In this document: positions 21,932 to 30,676 of the stretch, one piece after another
How positions within the stretch are numbered: the stretch's first letter is position 1
How the letters are laid out: each line of letters begins with the position of its first letter
Assembly: GCA_012932865.1 (NCBI GenBank)
Contig: SAXG01000009.1
Coordinates: forward strand, 295,163-359,162
Reading direction: 5' to 3'
Source: Amylostereum areolatum
Lineage: Eukaryota > Basidiomycota > Agaricomycetes > Russulales > Stereaceae
Length of the DNA stretch: 64,000 nt
Position numbers and translations under genes: made by a program
Notes under the pieces: generated by a model
Told to the model about the DNA's origin: nothing
The model's database searches: none
Seen by the model: only the letters and a program-made list of their open reading frames with translations

Positions 21932-23466
21932 ATGGCAAGAATCCTGGAAGACCCCACCAACGAGGCGCGGCCGGACTTCTCCGAGCAACATTTCGAAGCC
22001 CGCAGAAACGCGGTCGCGGACGGGGAAGACCAAGACGTCGCAGTGGCAAGACTCAACGCGCTGTGGGACAGCGAGCACGACAAACGCGTGGCAGCCTGGA
22101 ACGTGCAGCAAGACGAGGACCGCGCCGACGGCGAACGTCAAGCGGCGGAAGCCGCAGCAAAACCGGACGACGATGCACCCGATATTCCGGACTTTGATGA
22201 AGACGCCGAGCCGCCGGACCACGTCGAGGCGCAGCCAGCCGCCTACGCCGTGAACAAGCTACGCAAAGGGGAGTTCATCGAGCTCTACTATTTCACGGTG
22301 GAGGGCTGTAGGGACACCACCACGCAGACCTCCGCATCCACGGACGGTTTCGGTCTCACACGAGGCGAGCACGGCGTTGTTCTGCAGCCCCTGCTCGCGC
22401 AGACCCCGAGCAAGAAAGCCGTCCCGGACTCCGCTCTCTCTTGGCAGCAAATGGCGGTTGGTGCCACCCTATTCATCACGTACATGCGTACATGCAAATA
22501 CGACGAGAAGCATTGCGAGGCCGTCACCAAATTCTATTTCGCCCTGGAGCACCACGACCTACGGCGTCAGCCGTACGGAGAGGAGGTCCTCATCGAGTAT
22601 CACGCGCTCGTGCGCAGAGCCTGGTTTGACGGCATCAAGAGCCGCCACCTCTTCAACATCGCCATCATCAACAAGGAGCTGCTCAAGAGCACGACACAGA
22701 CAGTCATGTTAAAGCACCAGGCGGAAAACATCGAGAGGTGCGTTACACCACCATTCCCGCCTCGCCCTCATCGCTAATCCCCGATCACGCTCCCCCCCCC
22801 CCCCCCTCTCCCCCTCACGCCCATGTGCCTATAATGTGCGACGCACCGCGGCTTTGCGTCGACCTGCCACTCTGCGACGGCACGCGTCATTCCTGCGTCG
22901 CCCCCTCCCCGTCGGGCTGTCTTCCTCGCGACACGGCGCCCTCCGGCAGGCTCGGCAGGCTCACCGAGCAGTATGGCGGCGCCCTTGAGCGGAAGCGGGG
23001 TCGTTCCCCTTCGTTTTCCGGCGAGAGGACGGACAAGAAGCTGCCGCGCGGCGACTACACCCCCCGTTGGGAGCGACGCAGCGACCGTTCCCCTAAACAC
23101 GGCGAACGCACGGACCGCGGGCAGCGTCAGCGAGAGCCTCGCTCATCCGACAAGCACACGGCTGGTCCCCCATATGGGAGGGGGGCTGACAGCGGGCGAG
23201 CGCGCAGCATATGCGCCATATGTCTTAGCCGTCAGCCCCACAACGTCGCCCAATTCCGCGCGGGCACAACCTGGGACGGGAAAGCCTCGCGCTGTCGGCG
23301 CAACCCGAAGGGCGTCATCCTCGACCCCGAAGGAAGAGCACTTTGTCTTGATTGGCAACGGGCAAGAGGGTGCGCGTCGCGAGCCTCCCACCACATCCAC
23401 GAGTGCGCGGGGTGCGGAAGCCCAGAGCATGGCGCCGAGGCTTGCCCTCGAGGAGAGAAGGCTTAA
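21932..23466 (+). CDS. Gag-like protein of the Ngaro element
   Basis: Two exons, 21932-22737 and 22950-23466, joined by a GTGCGT..CGGCAG intron of 212 nt; the frame continues IER-LGRLTEQYGG. The N-terminal half is acidic and helical (EARPDFSEQHFEARRNAV, QQDEDRADGERQAAEAAA). A central globular part carries VGATLFITYMRTCKYDEKHCEAVTKFYFAL. The C-terminal part is Arg-rich and ends with a CCHC zinc knuckle, CAGCGSPEHGAEAC, typical of nucleic-acid-binding Gag proteins. Its end overlaps the reverse transcriptase start by 38 nt in a different frame. It should package element RNA. Confidence 0.75.
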
Positions 23467-25516
23467 GCCTCGGTCCCCGTACCACGTTGGCGCCTGGCGG
23501 CGGGAGCTGGAGGGAACAGGTCTCCTGGCGAAGTACCCAGACCTGGCGCGCAGTCTCGCGCAGGGTTTTGACATCGGGTTCCCGCCCATCCATTTTACGC
23601 ACATTCCTTTAAACAGTTCATCCATGCTTGACCATGCCGCGGAGTTCAAGCGCATTGTCGAGCACGAGTTCGAAGCAGAGCGCTACATTGGTCCCTTTTC
23701 TTGTAGCGTTGTTATTTCACTTATCGGTCCTTTCCAAACTTCCCCCTTATCCCTGATTCCCAAACCACATAAGCCTGAATCCTTCCGTCTAATCCAGAAC
23801 TTCTCCTACCCCCGATCGCTCTCCGCTCCTTATGACTCCATTAATTACCACATCCAATCGGACGACTTTCCGTGTACTTGGGGAACATTTCGTACCTTCT
23901 GCCTCATGATTGCATCCCTTCCCCCGGGCTCTGAGGGAGCCGTCCGCGACGTATCCGAAGCGTATAGGACAATCCCGCTGCACCCGTCGCAGTGGCCTGG
24001 GGCCGTCGTCCGGCTCTCCAATGAAGAGGACTCGTTCGCGGTAGACACCAGCGCGAGCTTCGGAACGGCATCCATGGCCGGGGTCTACGGCAACCTGCAG
24101 GACGCAGCGGTCGACATCATGCGCGCGAAGGGTCTTGGGCCCATTTCAAAGTGGGTGGATGACCATGTTTTCATTCGGCTGAGGCGGGAGTACATCCCGG
24201 CCTATAACGAAGCCCGCCAGTACTTCCGACGCCGGATACAAGAGGGAGGCGGGCGGCAGCAAACAGGAGGCAGGATATGGTATGCGGGCGGGCTCTCGCA
24301 GAACAGACAATTGGAGGAGTTCGACGATGACATGAGCTTTCCCCTGCAGGATCTGTCTGCGCGATCACCGCGATCGGAGCGAGACCAGCAGTTCTCCTGC
24401 AACTTAGATGACATTGACTGCATCTCCGCAACACTGGGTGTTCCGTGGCAGGCCGACAAGGACAAACCCTTTAGCGTATATTTCGAGTACACCGGTCTCG
24501 ACTGGGACCTCGATGCGCGCACCTTAGCGCTTCCCCAGCGGAAGCGGGAAAAATACAGAGATGCCATACTTAAGTGGCAAACCTCGCGAACGCACGTGCT
24601 CAGCGAAGTGCGGGGCCTTTACGGAAAATTGCTCCACGCTGCACGGGTGATCCCGCAGGGACGCGCGTACCTCACAAACCTTGAGGTCGCTCTCTCTCTC
24701 TTCAACGACGACGACACCTTCAAGCCTCGAACACCGCCGCAGGGAACCCAGGACGACCTATTGTGGTGGCAAGACCGGCTCTCGCGCTCGCTGTCAAGGC
24801 CCATCCCGGGTGTAGCAGCAGTCACCGACGTGCACGCGTACTCGGATGCAAGCTCCGGAGTGGGGCTGGGCATCTGGATTTCTAGCAGGTGGAGGGCATG
24901 GAGGTTGTTACCGGGTTGGGAGACGGAAGGCAGGGACATCGGCTGGGCAGAAGCCGTTGGATTTGAGTTTCTTGTTCGCACCCTCTTCATCCTCGCTCAC
25001 CCATCACCGCCCCCGTCCCACATCCTCGTATACGGCGACAACAAAGGGATCGTCGAAGGCTGGTGGAATGGCCGCAGTCGGCAACGCCACATCAACACCG
25101 TCTTCAAGCGGATCCACACCATCCTCGAACCCGGCCAACACACCGTGGCCACGCACTACGTGCGCAGTGAAAGCAACCCCGCCGACAGGCCATCAAGGGG
25201 GCTCTACCCACCGCAACACCTCCTACTCCCTCCCATTCCCATTCCCGACGCTCTCGGCGCGTTTGTCGCGGACTTCAATGCACCAGCCTTCCCAGCCGAA
25301 TCGCGGGCCGGTGCGCAACGGCAGCTCCTTGCCTTTCCCCCCCCTCGCGAGACCCCACGTTCCGATCAGCGGCAAGCCGGCGTGCAACGGCAGCGCCATG
25401 CATTTCCCGTTCCCCATAAACCCTCGCGTCCTGATCAGCAGCACGCGGCGCACCATTTCGCAAGCTGCAATTTCTCCGAAGCATCCATCCAGGCGGAGGC
25501 GCATTGGGAGGCGTGA
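23429..25516 (+). CDS. Reverse transcriptase / RNase H of the Ngaro element
   Basis: Uninterrupted, about 695 residues from the ATG at 23429. The RT domain shows SLIPKPHKPESFRLIQNFSY near residue 110, RDVSEAYRTIPLHP near 173 (first catalytic Asp), SFGTASMAGVYGN, and WVDDHVF near 242 (catalytic DD pair). RNase H follows with YSDASSGVGLGIWI near 470, WAEAVGFEFL, YGDNKGIVEGWW near 534 and SNPADRPSRG, so the D-E-D-D residues are all visible. This RT/RNase H arrangement with a separate tyrosine recombinase marks the DIRS order. Translation in the +1 frame relative to gag suggests frameshifting or re-initiation. A Pro/Arg/Gln-rich tail with repeated RSDQRQAGVQRQ-like units ends the protein. Confidence 0.92.
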   Translation: MAPRLALEERRLKPRSPYHVGAWRRELEGTGLLAKYPDLARSLAQGFDIGFPPIHFTHIPLNSSSMLDHAAEFKRIVEHEFEAERYIGPFSCSVVISLIGPFQTSPLSLIPKPHKPESFRLIQNFSYPRSLSAPYDSINYHIQSDDFPCTWGTFRTFCLMIASLPPGSEGAVRDVSEAYRTIPLHPSQWPGAVVRLSNEEDSFAVDTSASFGTASMAGVYGNLQDAAVDIMRAKGLGPISKWVDDHVFIRLRREYIPAYNEARQYFRRRIQEGGGRQQTGGRIWYAGGLSQNRQLEEFDDDMSFPLQDLSARSPRSERDQQFSCNLDDIDCISATLGVPWQADKDKPFSVYFEYTGLDWDLDARTLALPQRKREKYRDAILKWQTSRTHVLSEVRGLYGKLLHAARVIPQGRAYLTNLEVALSLFNDDDTFKPRTPPQGTQDDLLWWQDRLSRSLSRPIPGVAAVTDVHAYSDASSGVGLGIWISSRWRAWRLLPGWETEGRDIGWAEAVGFEFLVRTLFILAHPSPPPSHILVYGDNKGIVEGWWNGRSRQRHINTVFKRIHTILEPGQHTVATHYVRSESNPADRPSRGLYPPQHLLLPPIPIPDALGAFVADFNAPAFPAESRAGAQRQLLAFPPPRETPRSDQRQAGVQRQRHAFPVPHKPSRPDQQHAAHHFASCNFSEASIQAEAHWEA

Positions 25517-25886
25517 AACCCAGCGCACCTTCCCAGCCCCCCTGCCTACCGAGGAGTGAGCAGCGGCCAGGCCGCGACCCTATCGTCCCGGCCTCGCCCC
25601 CAGTCCTTCAGACCTTCGCCCGCACTGTCTCGCGCGCGAGCGCCTCTTCAAATGGGCGCCAGCGGTGTCACGCCCACAAATGGTTATGGGCGGGACAGGA
25701 CAGACAACAACCAGGTAATAGCTAGAGCAGAGTCACCCGGAGACAGGAAGGGCCGGACAAAGAAAACACCGAAGATCGGCATCCAAGAAGCCCAAAATAG
25801 AATGCAGATCCAGAAGGCTGATCCCGCAGCGTATAGGCAGGCGGCACGCAGACACCTCCCTCTTTGTTCCCCCCATCTCTCACACC

Positions 25887-27016
25887 ATGCAAAGCTCCTC
25901 CTCCCCTGCCAGCAGCCTGTTTGCCCCCCTTCCCTCTTCAACCGCTCCACCCTCGACACGCCAGTCAGCATCTCCCGACCCGTACACCTCGGCACGAATC
26001 CTGGACGCCCGCCTACGCTCCCACCAAGGCCACGTCGACGACGTAATTTACGATCCTGTCTTGTCGAACAGGCTGATTAACCACCCCTATATGGTTCCAT
26101 CCATTCCTTCCTATCAGGCCCGCGACGACATGGCGACCACACGGGCCAAGGTTCTGGCCAAACTGGTCAAGGACAACGCCTCGCACCAGCAGTGGCTGGA
26201 GGCCAATGAGGCCCTTAACGCGGGATGGGGACCTAACCCGTCCACCGGCCCCGTCGAGATAAATGGTCTATGGATCGTGGAGGGAAAGGCACAGCAGCTC
26301 GGACCCGCCATGCTCGTCGAAGCCGTCACAGGATGTGGCTTCCATTACTACGCAACGGCCGGCGAGTGCCTTGGGAGCGACGGACAGAGCGCGATCTATG
26401 TAGGACGAGTGCGGAATCATACCTCCGCTGGTGCGTCACTGTCTGTCTTGTTCGCAACACACACTAACCTGCCACCAGAACTAATCGTGTTCATCGTCTG
26501 CAATATCAACTGGACGCTCAACCTCGAGCCCAACACCCCAGTCTCCAGTTCCATCGCCGCCGACTGATACTGGACTTTCAACCTTCGTCGCGACGGTCTT
26601 ATCGGTCCCCCCTCGCAAGTCGCTGTAGCAATCGCCCGTCTCGTCGATCGCCACCTCCCCCAGATGCTTTACTATGCCACTGGGTGCGAGGGGTATTCGG
26701 TATTCGTGTTTCCCCCTTGGGGAAATGCCACAGGTACGCCGCTCAACCCCCATACACTGCTTGTCCACCTACCTCAACATATCTGCCAGGCATATACAAG
26801 ATAGATCCCTGGACGCCCATAGACAAAGTAGCTAGATACTTCAAGCGTATCCGGCACGCAATCTATCCCAACTCGTACGAGACGGTGGAGACGGCACTCT
26901 CCCAGCTGATCGCTGAGGCGAAGTACGATGCCATGGTCCAGCTCTCGCACGAGGTTCAGGAGCGGGTGGCGGAGGTAGGATGGATCAGGGAGGCTGGGTT
27001 ATACACTCGCCAGTAG
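25887..27016 (+). CDS. Accessory open frame of unknown function between RT and recombinase
   Basis: Read as three exons: 25887-26430, 26479-26733 and 26790-27016, with GTGCGT..CCAG and GTACGC..CCAG introns that keep the frame. Visible pieces: a Ser/Pro N-terminus, ILDARLRSHQGHVDDVIYDPV, VLAKLVKDNASHQQWLEANEAL, VEAVTGCGFHYYATAGECLG, then RDGLIGPPSQVAVAIARLVDR and PWTPIDKVARYFKRIRHAIYP to the stop at 27016. A single in-frame TGA at 26565-26567 interrupts exon 2; coding character continues on both sides of it. No known domain is recognised. It is not part of the usual Ngaro gene set. Confidence 0.5.
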
Positions 27017-27817
27017 GAGCTGACTCTTCACCTAGCCCTTTCTTATCTGCACTCCGTTTGTTGATGTCCTTATTAGATTAGCTTGCCTCGTTGTACGATT
27101 ACCGGCTCTGGTTGTGCTGTCTCGTGTCGCTTACTGTCTCTCCCCCCCTCTATGTCATACTTCTACGTACACCTTGGTTATGTTTGCCATCCTCCCCTCT
27201 CTCAACGCTGCACTGCCTTAAGTAGTCGGCATAGCCGCAGATCAGAAAAGGCTACGTTGCCTGTGTGGCACTGATACGGCTGCGTTGATTGCTCATGAGG
27301 CAGGACTGCACTGCTCTTGCATAGCCAACAACGAACAGTGCACAAACAAAGCTAGAGCACTATATAAAGGCCCTGCTTCAGGCATCAGAGGGATATACCC
27401 ACGAAGTCCCATACCCAAGAAGTTCCCATCACCCAGTTATTCAGTAGTCCCCAGTTCCCACGATCAAGTCAGTTTTCAGCTAGTTCTCTCTCAGTTCTCA
27501 AGTTAGTTTCAGTCCCAGTTTAGTCCCCCGTCAATCCAAGTTCAAGTTTCAGTCTCTGCAAGTCAAGTTAGAATCTAAGTTCCGTTCTCTATATATTGTG
27601 TCTATCACCGAAAGGTAGATTCAGTATCTCCACGTCCGTCCGTGTACCGAGCCCGTCTACCGTGACCGTCTCCTTACACATCCCCCCCCCCCATTGTTTG
27701 GAAAAACAATTGGAAGGAAAGGCAACCTTTGGTAGCATATCCCCTAACACATTTCCCTAAACCCCCGAACAACTAGGTATCATCTGGGAAAGAGGAAAAC
27801 CCGATATATCTAGGAAA
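27017..27817. promoter_or_regulatory. Non-coding leader upstream of the recombinase gene, with TATA box
   Basis: A TATA box (CTATATAAAGG) lies at about 27359-27369. Downstream, 27470-27570 is a low-complexity run of CAGTT / CAAGTT motifs, followed by a C14 tract near 27681. The layout suggests that the recombinase is transcribed from its own promoter. No coding region seen. Confidence 0.45.
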
Positions 27818-28909
27818 GTGTTTAAACCCACTTTTGATCTGACAGCGGGAGGGAGCCCTCTACCCGCCCCTTTTAGCACGGACGACGAGGCGAGGCTCCT
27901 TCGGGTCCTCGGGGAGGGTTGGAGGCCCGGCACCCTCGAGACGTACGCCGCAGGCCTGCTTGCCTACCATGTCATTTGCGACGGGCGGCAGATCCCGGAA
28001 CCAGAGCGCGCCCCAGCGAGCCCGGAGCTGCTGCTCATTTTCGCGGCTTCGCTCGTTGGAGGTTACTCCCAAAGCACCATCTCGAACTACTTAGCAGGAG
28101 TGCGTGCGTGGCACATCATCCACCGCAAGCACTGGTCCATGGACCCCGCATACACCCCCATCCTCCTGCGTGCCGCAGCGGCGTGTGCCCCACCATCCTT
28201 GGCCAGACCCCCCCGCCTCCCGTACCTGGTCAGCGACCTCGTGGCTATACGAGCGCAGCTAGACCTGTCCGCCCCGCTTGACGCCGCGGTTTGGGCGTGC
28301 ACCACCTCCCTTTTCTATGGCATCGGCCGCTCCGGGGAGCTGGCTGTCAAGGCCGCGAAGGGCAAGGATTCCTTTGCGCCCGGGCGGTATCCCACACCCG
28401 CCCATGTCGAACATGGTGCAAAGGAGGGCACGGGCGAGCCGTTCACCAAGATCACCCTCCCTCGCTCGAAATCACAGCGCGTTGGAAAACCACGCGAGTC
28501 GATGGCATGGGCCCCGCAGAACGATGTCACAGACCCGCGCGCTGCGCTCGAGAACCAGTTCGCGGTCAATGCGCCTGGGGAGAAAGAGCACCTGTTTGCC
28601 TACGCAGACAGCACCGGAAAGCGCGTTCCCCTCCTGAAGGCTAGGTTTGTTGCGCGCCTGCAGGACGCGTGCCGCGCGGCGGTCATCGACTTCAAGCTCT
28701 GCCACGGCTTCCGCATCGGGGGCACTTTGCACTACCTCCTGCGAGGGGTTCCCTTTGCGGAGGTCCGGGGTGATGGGTCGCTGGGCCAGCGACACCTTTT
28801 TGCTCTACCTTCGACGGCACGCGGAGGTCCTCGCACCGTACATGCAGCCAAACCCGCCACTCCAGGGCGATTTTCTGCGGATCGCATTGCCTCCGGTGCG
28901 CTGAGGTGA
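27818..28909 (+). CDS. Tyrosine recombinase (integrase) of the Ngaro element, frameshifted
   Basis: Family residues are visible: GIGRSGELAVK with the first catalytic Arg (about residue 170), CHGFRIGGTLHYLLRG with H-x-x-R (about residue 295), then in the next frame VMGRWASDTFLLYLRRHAEVL with Trp in the second-His position and the nucleophile Tyr. The step between frames is one extra G in the run at about 28766-28769, so the shown frame ends without the Tyr while the other continues to a stop at 28904. No ATG opens this frame near 27818; the first part may join an upstream exon or use an internal start. The enzyme would integrate a circular DNA copy by strand exchange. Confidence 0.85.
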   Translation: MFKPTFDLTAGGSPLPAPFSTDDEARLLRVLGEGWRPGTLETYAAGLLAYHVICDGRQIPEPERAPASPELLLIFAASLVGGYSQSTISNYLAGVRAWHIIHRKHWSMDPAYTPILLRAAAACAPPSLARPPRLPYLVSDLVAIRAQLDLSAPLDAAVWACTTSLFYGIGRSGELAVKAAKGKDSFAPGRYPTPAHVEHGAKEGTGEPFTKITLPRSKSQRVGKPRESMAWAPQNDVTDPRAALENQFAVNAPGEKEHLFAYADSTGKRVPLLKARFVARLQDACRAAVIDFKLCHGFRIGGTLHYLLRGVPFAEVRGDGSLGQRHLFALPSTARGGPRTVHAAKPATPGRFSADRIASGALR

Positions 28910-28977
28910 GCCTGTCTCCTAGCGTTTTGGGAATCGGGCGCCCGCTGATGCGTCGTCAGCCTCCTACCTTCTTGGGT

Positions 28978-29190
28978 ATCGCGGATGCCCGTTCGCCTAC
29001 GCTAGTGCTGTTTGGTGCCGGTGGATCCGCTGCGCGGATCCTCGCCCATTGTTCTGATACCATCATTTCGCCTCATGTTGTCCCATTTCTACTTAGGTGT
29101 TCTCCGTTCATGCTCAATGATTATGTGTTGTGTCGCGCGGGACGTTCCCGCTCTGTCCATGGGTGACACCGAGTGAGGCAAGTCTATAGA
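28978..29190 (+). repeat. Split direct repeat B1
   Basis: 213 bp from ATCGCGGATGCCCG to CAAGTCTATAGA; matches B2 (30464-30676) with one C/T difference seen near position 29010. It abuts A2 with no gap. Contains the palindrome GGATCCGCTGCGCGGATCC. Confidence 0.92.
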
Positions 29191-29336
29191 TTGTAGTTCT
29201 GGGCAGCGCGAGGCACGAGCACCGCCCAGAACGTAGTCTATGGCCGACGCCGGTCCTCGGTAGATGCCGGCGTCTCTCTCGTCTTGCCTCCACACTCTGC
29301 AGCTCGTCGTGCCGCTAGGCCGTCGAGATTCTTTTC
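29191..29336 (+). repeat. Split direct repeat A2
   Basis: 146 bp identical to A1. The B1-A2 junction (CTATAGA next to TTGTAG) is the same junction that a circular form of the element would have. Confidence 0.92.
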
Positions 29337-29502
29337 TGCCCGCCCAGACGCCGGCATTGCCGGCGCGTCTCCCACCCCCTGATTGCTGTTCCTTCGGATG
29401 CCTCTGGGCCAAGTCCTGCCAGGCATATATATATATATACGAGGTTATCCTAACCACTGTTCCTGCCATTTTCTCTGCCGCTGTGACAGCGCCCATACAC
29501 CC

Positions 29503-30174
29503 ATGTCTCCTCTCCCTATCTCAGACAGCATGCCTATGTCTTCTCTCACTGCTATGGAGAGCCCGTCCCTCTCGGACATCTCCCTTCCCCCTTCTCTCAC
29601 CACCGTCCATGAGGTTTCCCCCTACGATGTGCACACGCTTGTGCAGTCCCATGCGATGCCCACCGCCGCTCCCCCAGTTTTCCCCTTCCCCGCTATCAAG
29701 GTGCATGCGGAGCCTATAACGCGTGAATCCCTTGATGGTGGTAGCAACACAGTCTGGGCAGCCTGCTGCGCCCCAGTGCAGCGGCTAGGCCTAGGCGTCT
29801 GGGTGGAGCTACATTGGGACAGCGTGGGCCAGCCAGGCGTGGCGCCTCTCCACCCTAACAAAGCGGGTTGTCTCATGCGGGTTGACGTTGTTGGCCGCAC
29901 ACACATCCAGTTCTGGGTTGTCGGTGGTGCAGAGAGATTCCACCTCTGCGTCCCATATAGGTGGGCACGCACACCCTTTAGCGCCTGTCTCTCTTGGCTC
30001 GGGCAAGCCATCTCGTGCGAAGGGTTTGCACAGGGACCGCCAGGAGCACAGGGGGAGGTTGAGGAGGAGGAAATATTGGGCAGCCACTGCCTCCACATTG
30101 AAGCTGCTATCAGGGGAGGAGTCCAGGTGCCGCTTGACCTGTGGGCCATTCCTATGGGTGAATGGGAGAGCTAA
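29503..30174 (+). CDS. Open frame of unknown function in the A2-B2 spacer
   Basis: 223 residues from the ATG at 29503, with an (AT)n TATA-like run at 29425-29438 upstream. N-terminus Met/Ser/Pro-rich; then a globular, Trp-containing part (NTVWAACCAPVQRLGLGVWVELHW, VDVVGRTHIQFWVVGGAERF) and an acidic stretch before the end (DLWAIPMGEWES). No recognised domain, no signal peptide. It is uninterrupted, unlike several neighbours. Canonical Ngaro elements have A2 directly next to B2, so this cargo is unusual. Confidence 0.5.
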   Translation: MSPLPISDSMPMSSLTAMESPSLSDISLPPSLTTVHEVSPYDVHTLVQSHAMPTAAPPVFPFPAIKVHAEPITRESLDGGSNTVWAACCAPVQRLGLGVWVELHWDSVGQPGVAPLHPNKAGCLMRVDVVGRTHIQFWVVGGAERFHLCVPYRWARTPFSACLSWLGQAISCEGFAQGPPGAQGEVEEEEILGSHCLHIEAAIRGGVQVPLDLWAIPMGEWES

Positions 30175-30463
30175 GCAGTCCATGCTCTGCGCCCAAAACC
30201 TGACCCCCCTTCCTTTTGTACGTCAGCGCCCATGTCATGATCCACCATGCAAGCCAATTGACCATAATTGTAGCTTTGCTTTCCTTGCTTGCCCTCCAAG
30301 CAGCCATTGGCACATAGTACTATATTGGTCGCCTTCTTCAAGTTCCTTTCTTCCTTCCTTCCTTTCTTCCTGCATCTAGGGCCCAAACATCCCCACCAGT
30401 GAACGGGCGCGATGCTGGGCAGAGTATCCCACCCTCCACTCCCTTGAGTAGCCCAGCACACCC

Positions 30464-30676
30464 ATCGCGGATGCCCGTTCGCCTACGCTAGTGTTGTTTG
30501 GTGCCGGTGGATCCGCTGCGCGGATCCTCGCCCATTGTTCTGATACCATCATTTCGCCTCATGTTGTCCCATTTCTACTTAGGTGTTCTCCGTTCATGCT
30601 CAATGATTATGTGTTGTGTCGCGCGGGACGTTCCCGCTCTGTCCATGGGTGACACCGAGTGAGGCAAGTCTATAGA
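30464..30676 (+). repeat. Split direct repeat B2, right end of the element
   Basis: 213 bp copy of B1. Immediately after it the K5 coding sequence resumes (TGCCACCCAATTC). Confidence 0.92.

Larger units (their letters stand above)
21725..30676 (+). mobile_element. Ngaro-like (DIRS-order) tyrosine-recombinase retrotransposon
   Basis: Inserted in the K5 coding sequence. It has gag with a zinc knuckle, reverse transcriptase plus RNase H, and a tyrosine recombinase instead of a DDE integrase. No long terminal repeats; instead split direct repeats A1 (21725-21870), B1 (28978-29190), A2 (29191-29336) and B2 (30464-30676), the layout of Ngaro elements. B1 and A2 abut directly. The flanks share TGC or ATGC (21721-21724 and 30676-30679). 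Two additional open frames (25887-27016 and 29503-30174) are not standard parts. A1 and A2 are identical and B1 and B2 differ at about one base, so the insertion is recent. The recombinase has a one-base frameshift, which may be a sequence error. Confidence 0.92.

Noticed and set aside
26565..26567. Programmed TGA readthrough or selenocysteine in the accessory element gene
   Set aside because: No structural signal seen, fungi largely lack selenocysteine insertion, and simple mutation or sequence error is sufficient.
21725..30676. Considered an LTR retrotransposon (Gypsy/Copia)
   Set aside because: No long terminal repeats, no DDE integrase and no aspartic protease seen; a tyrosine recombinase and split direct repeats fit the DIRS order instead.
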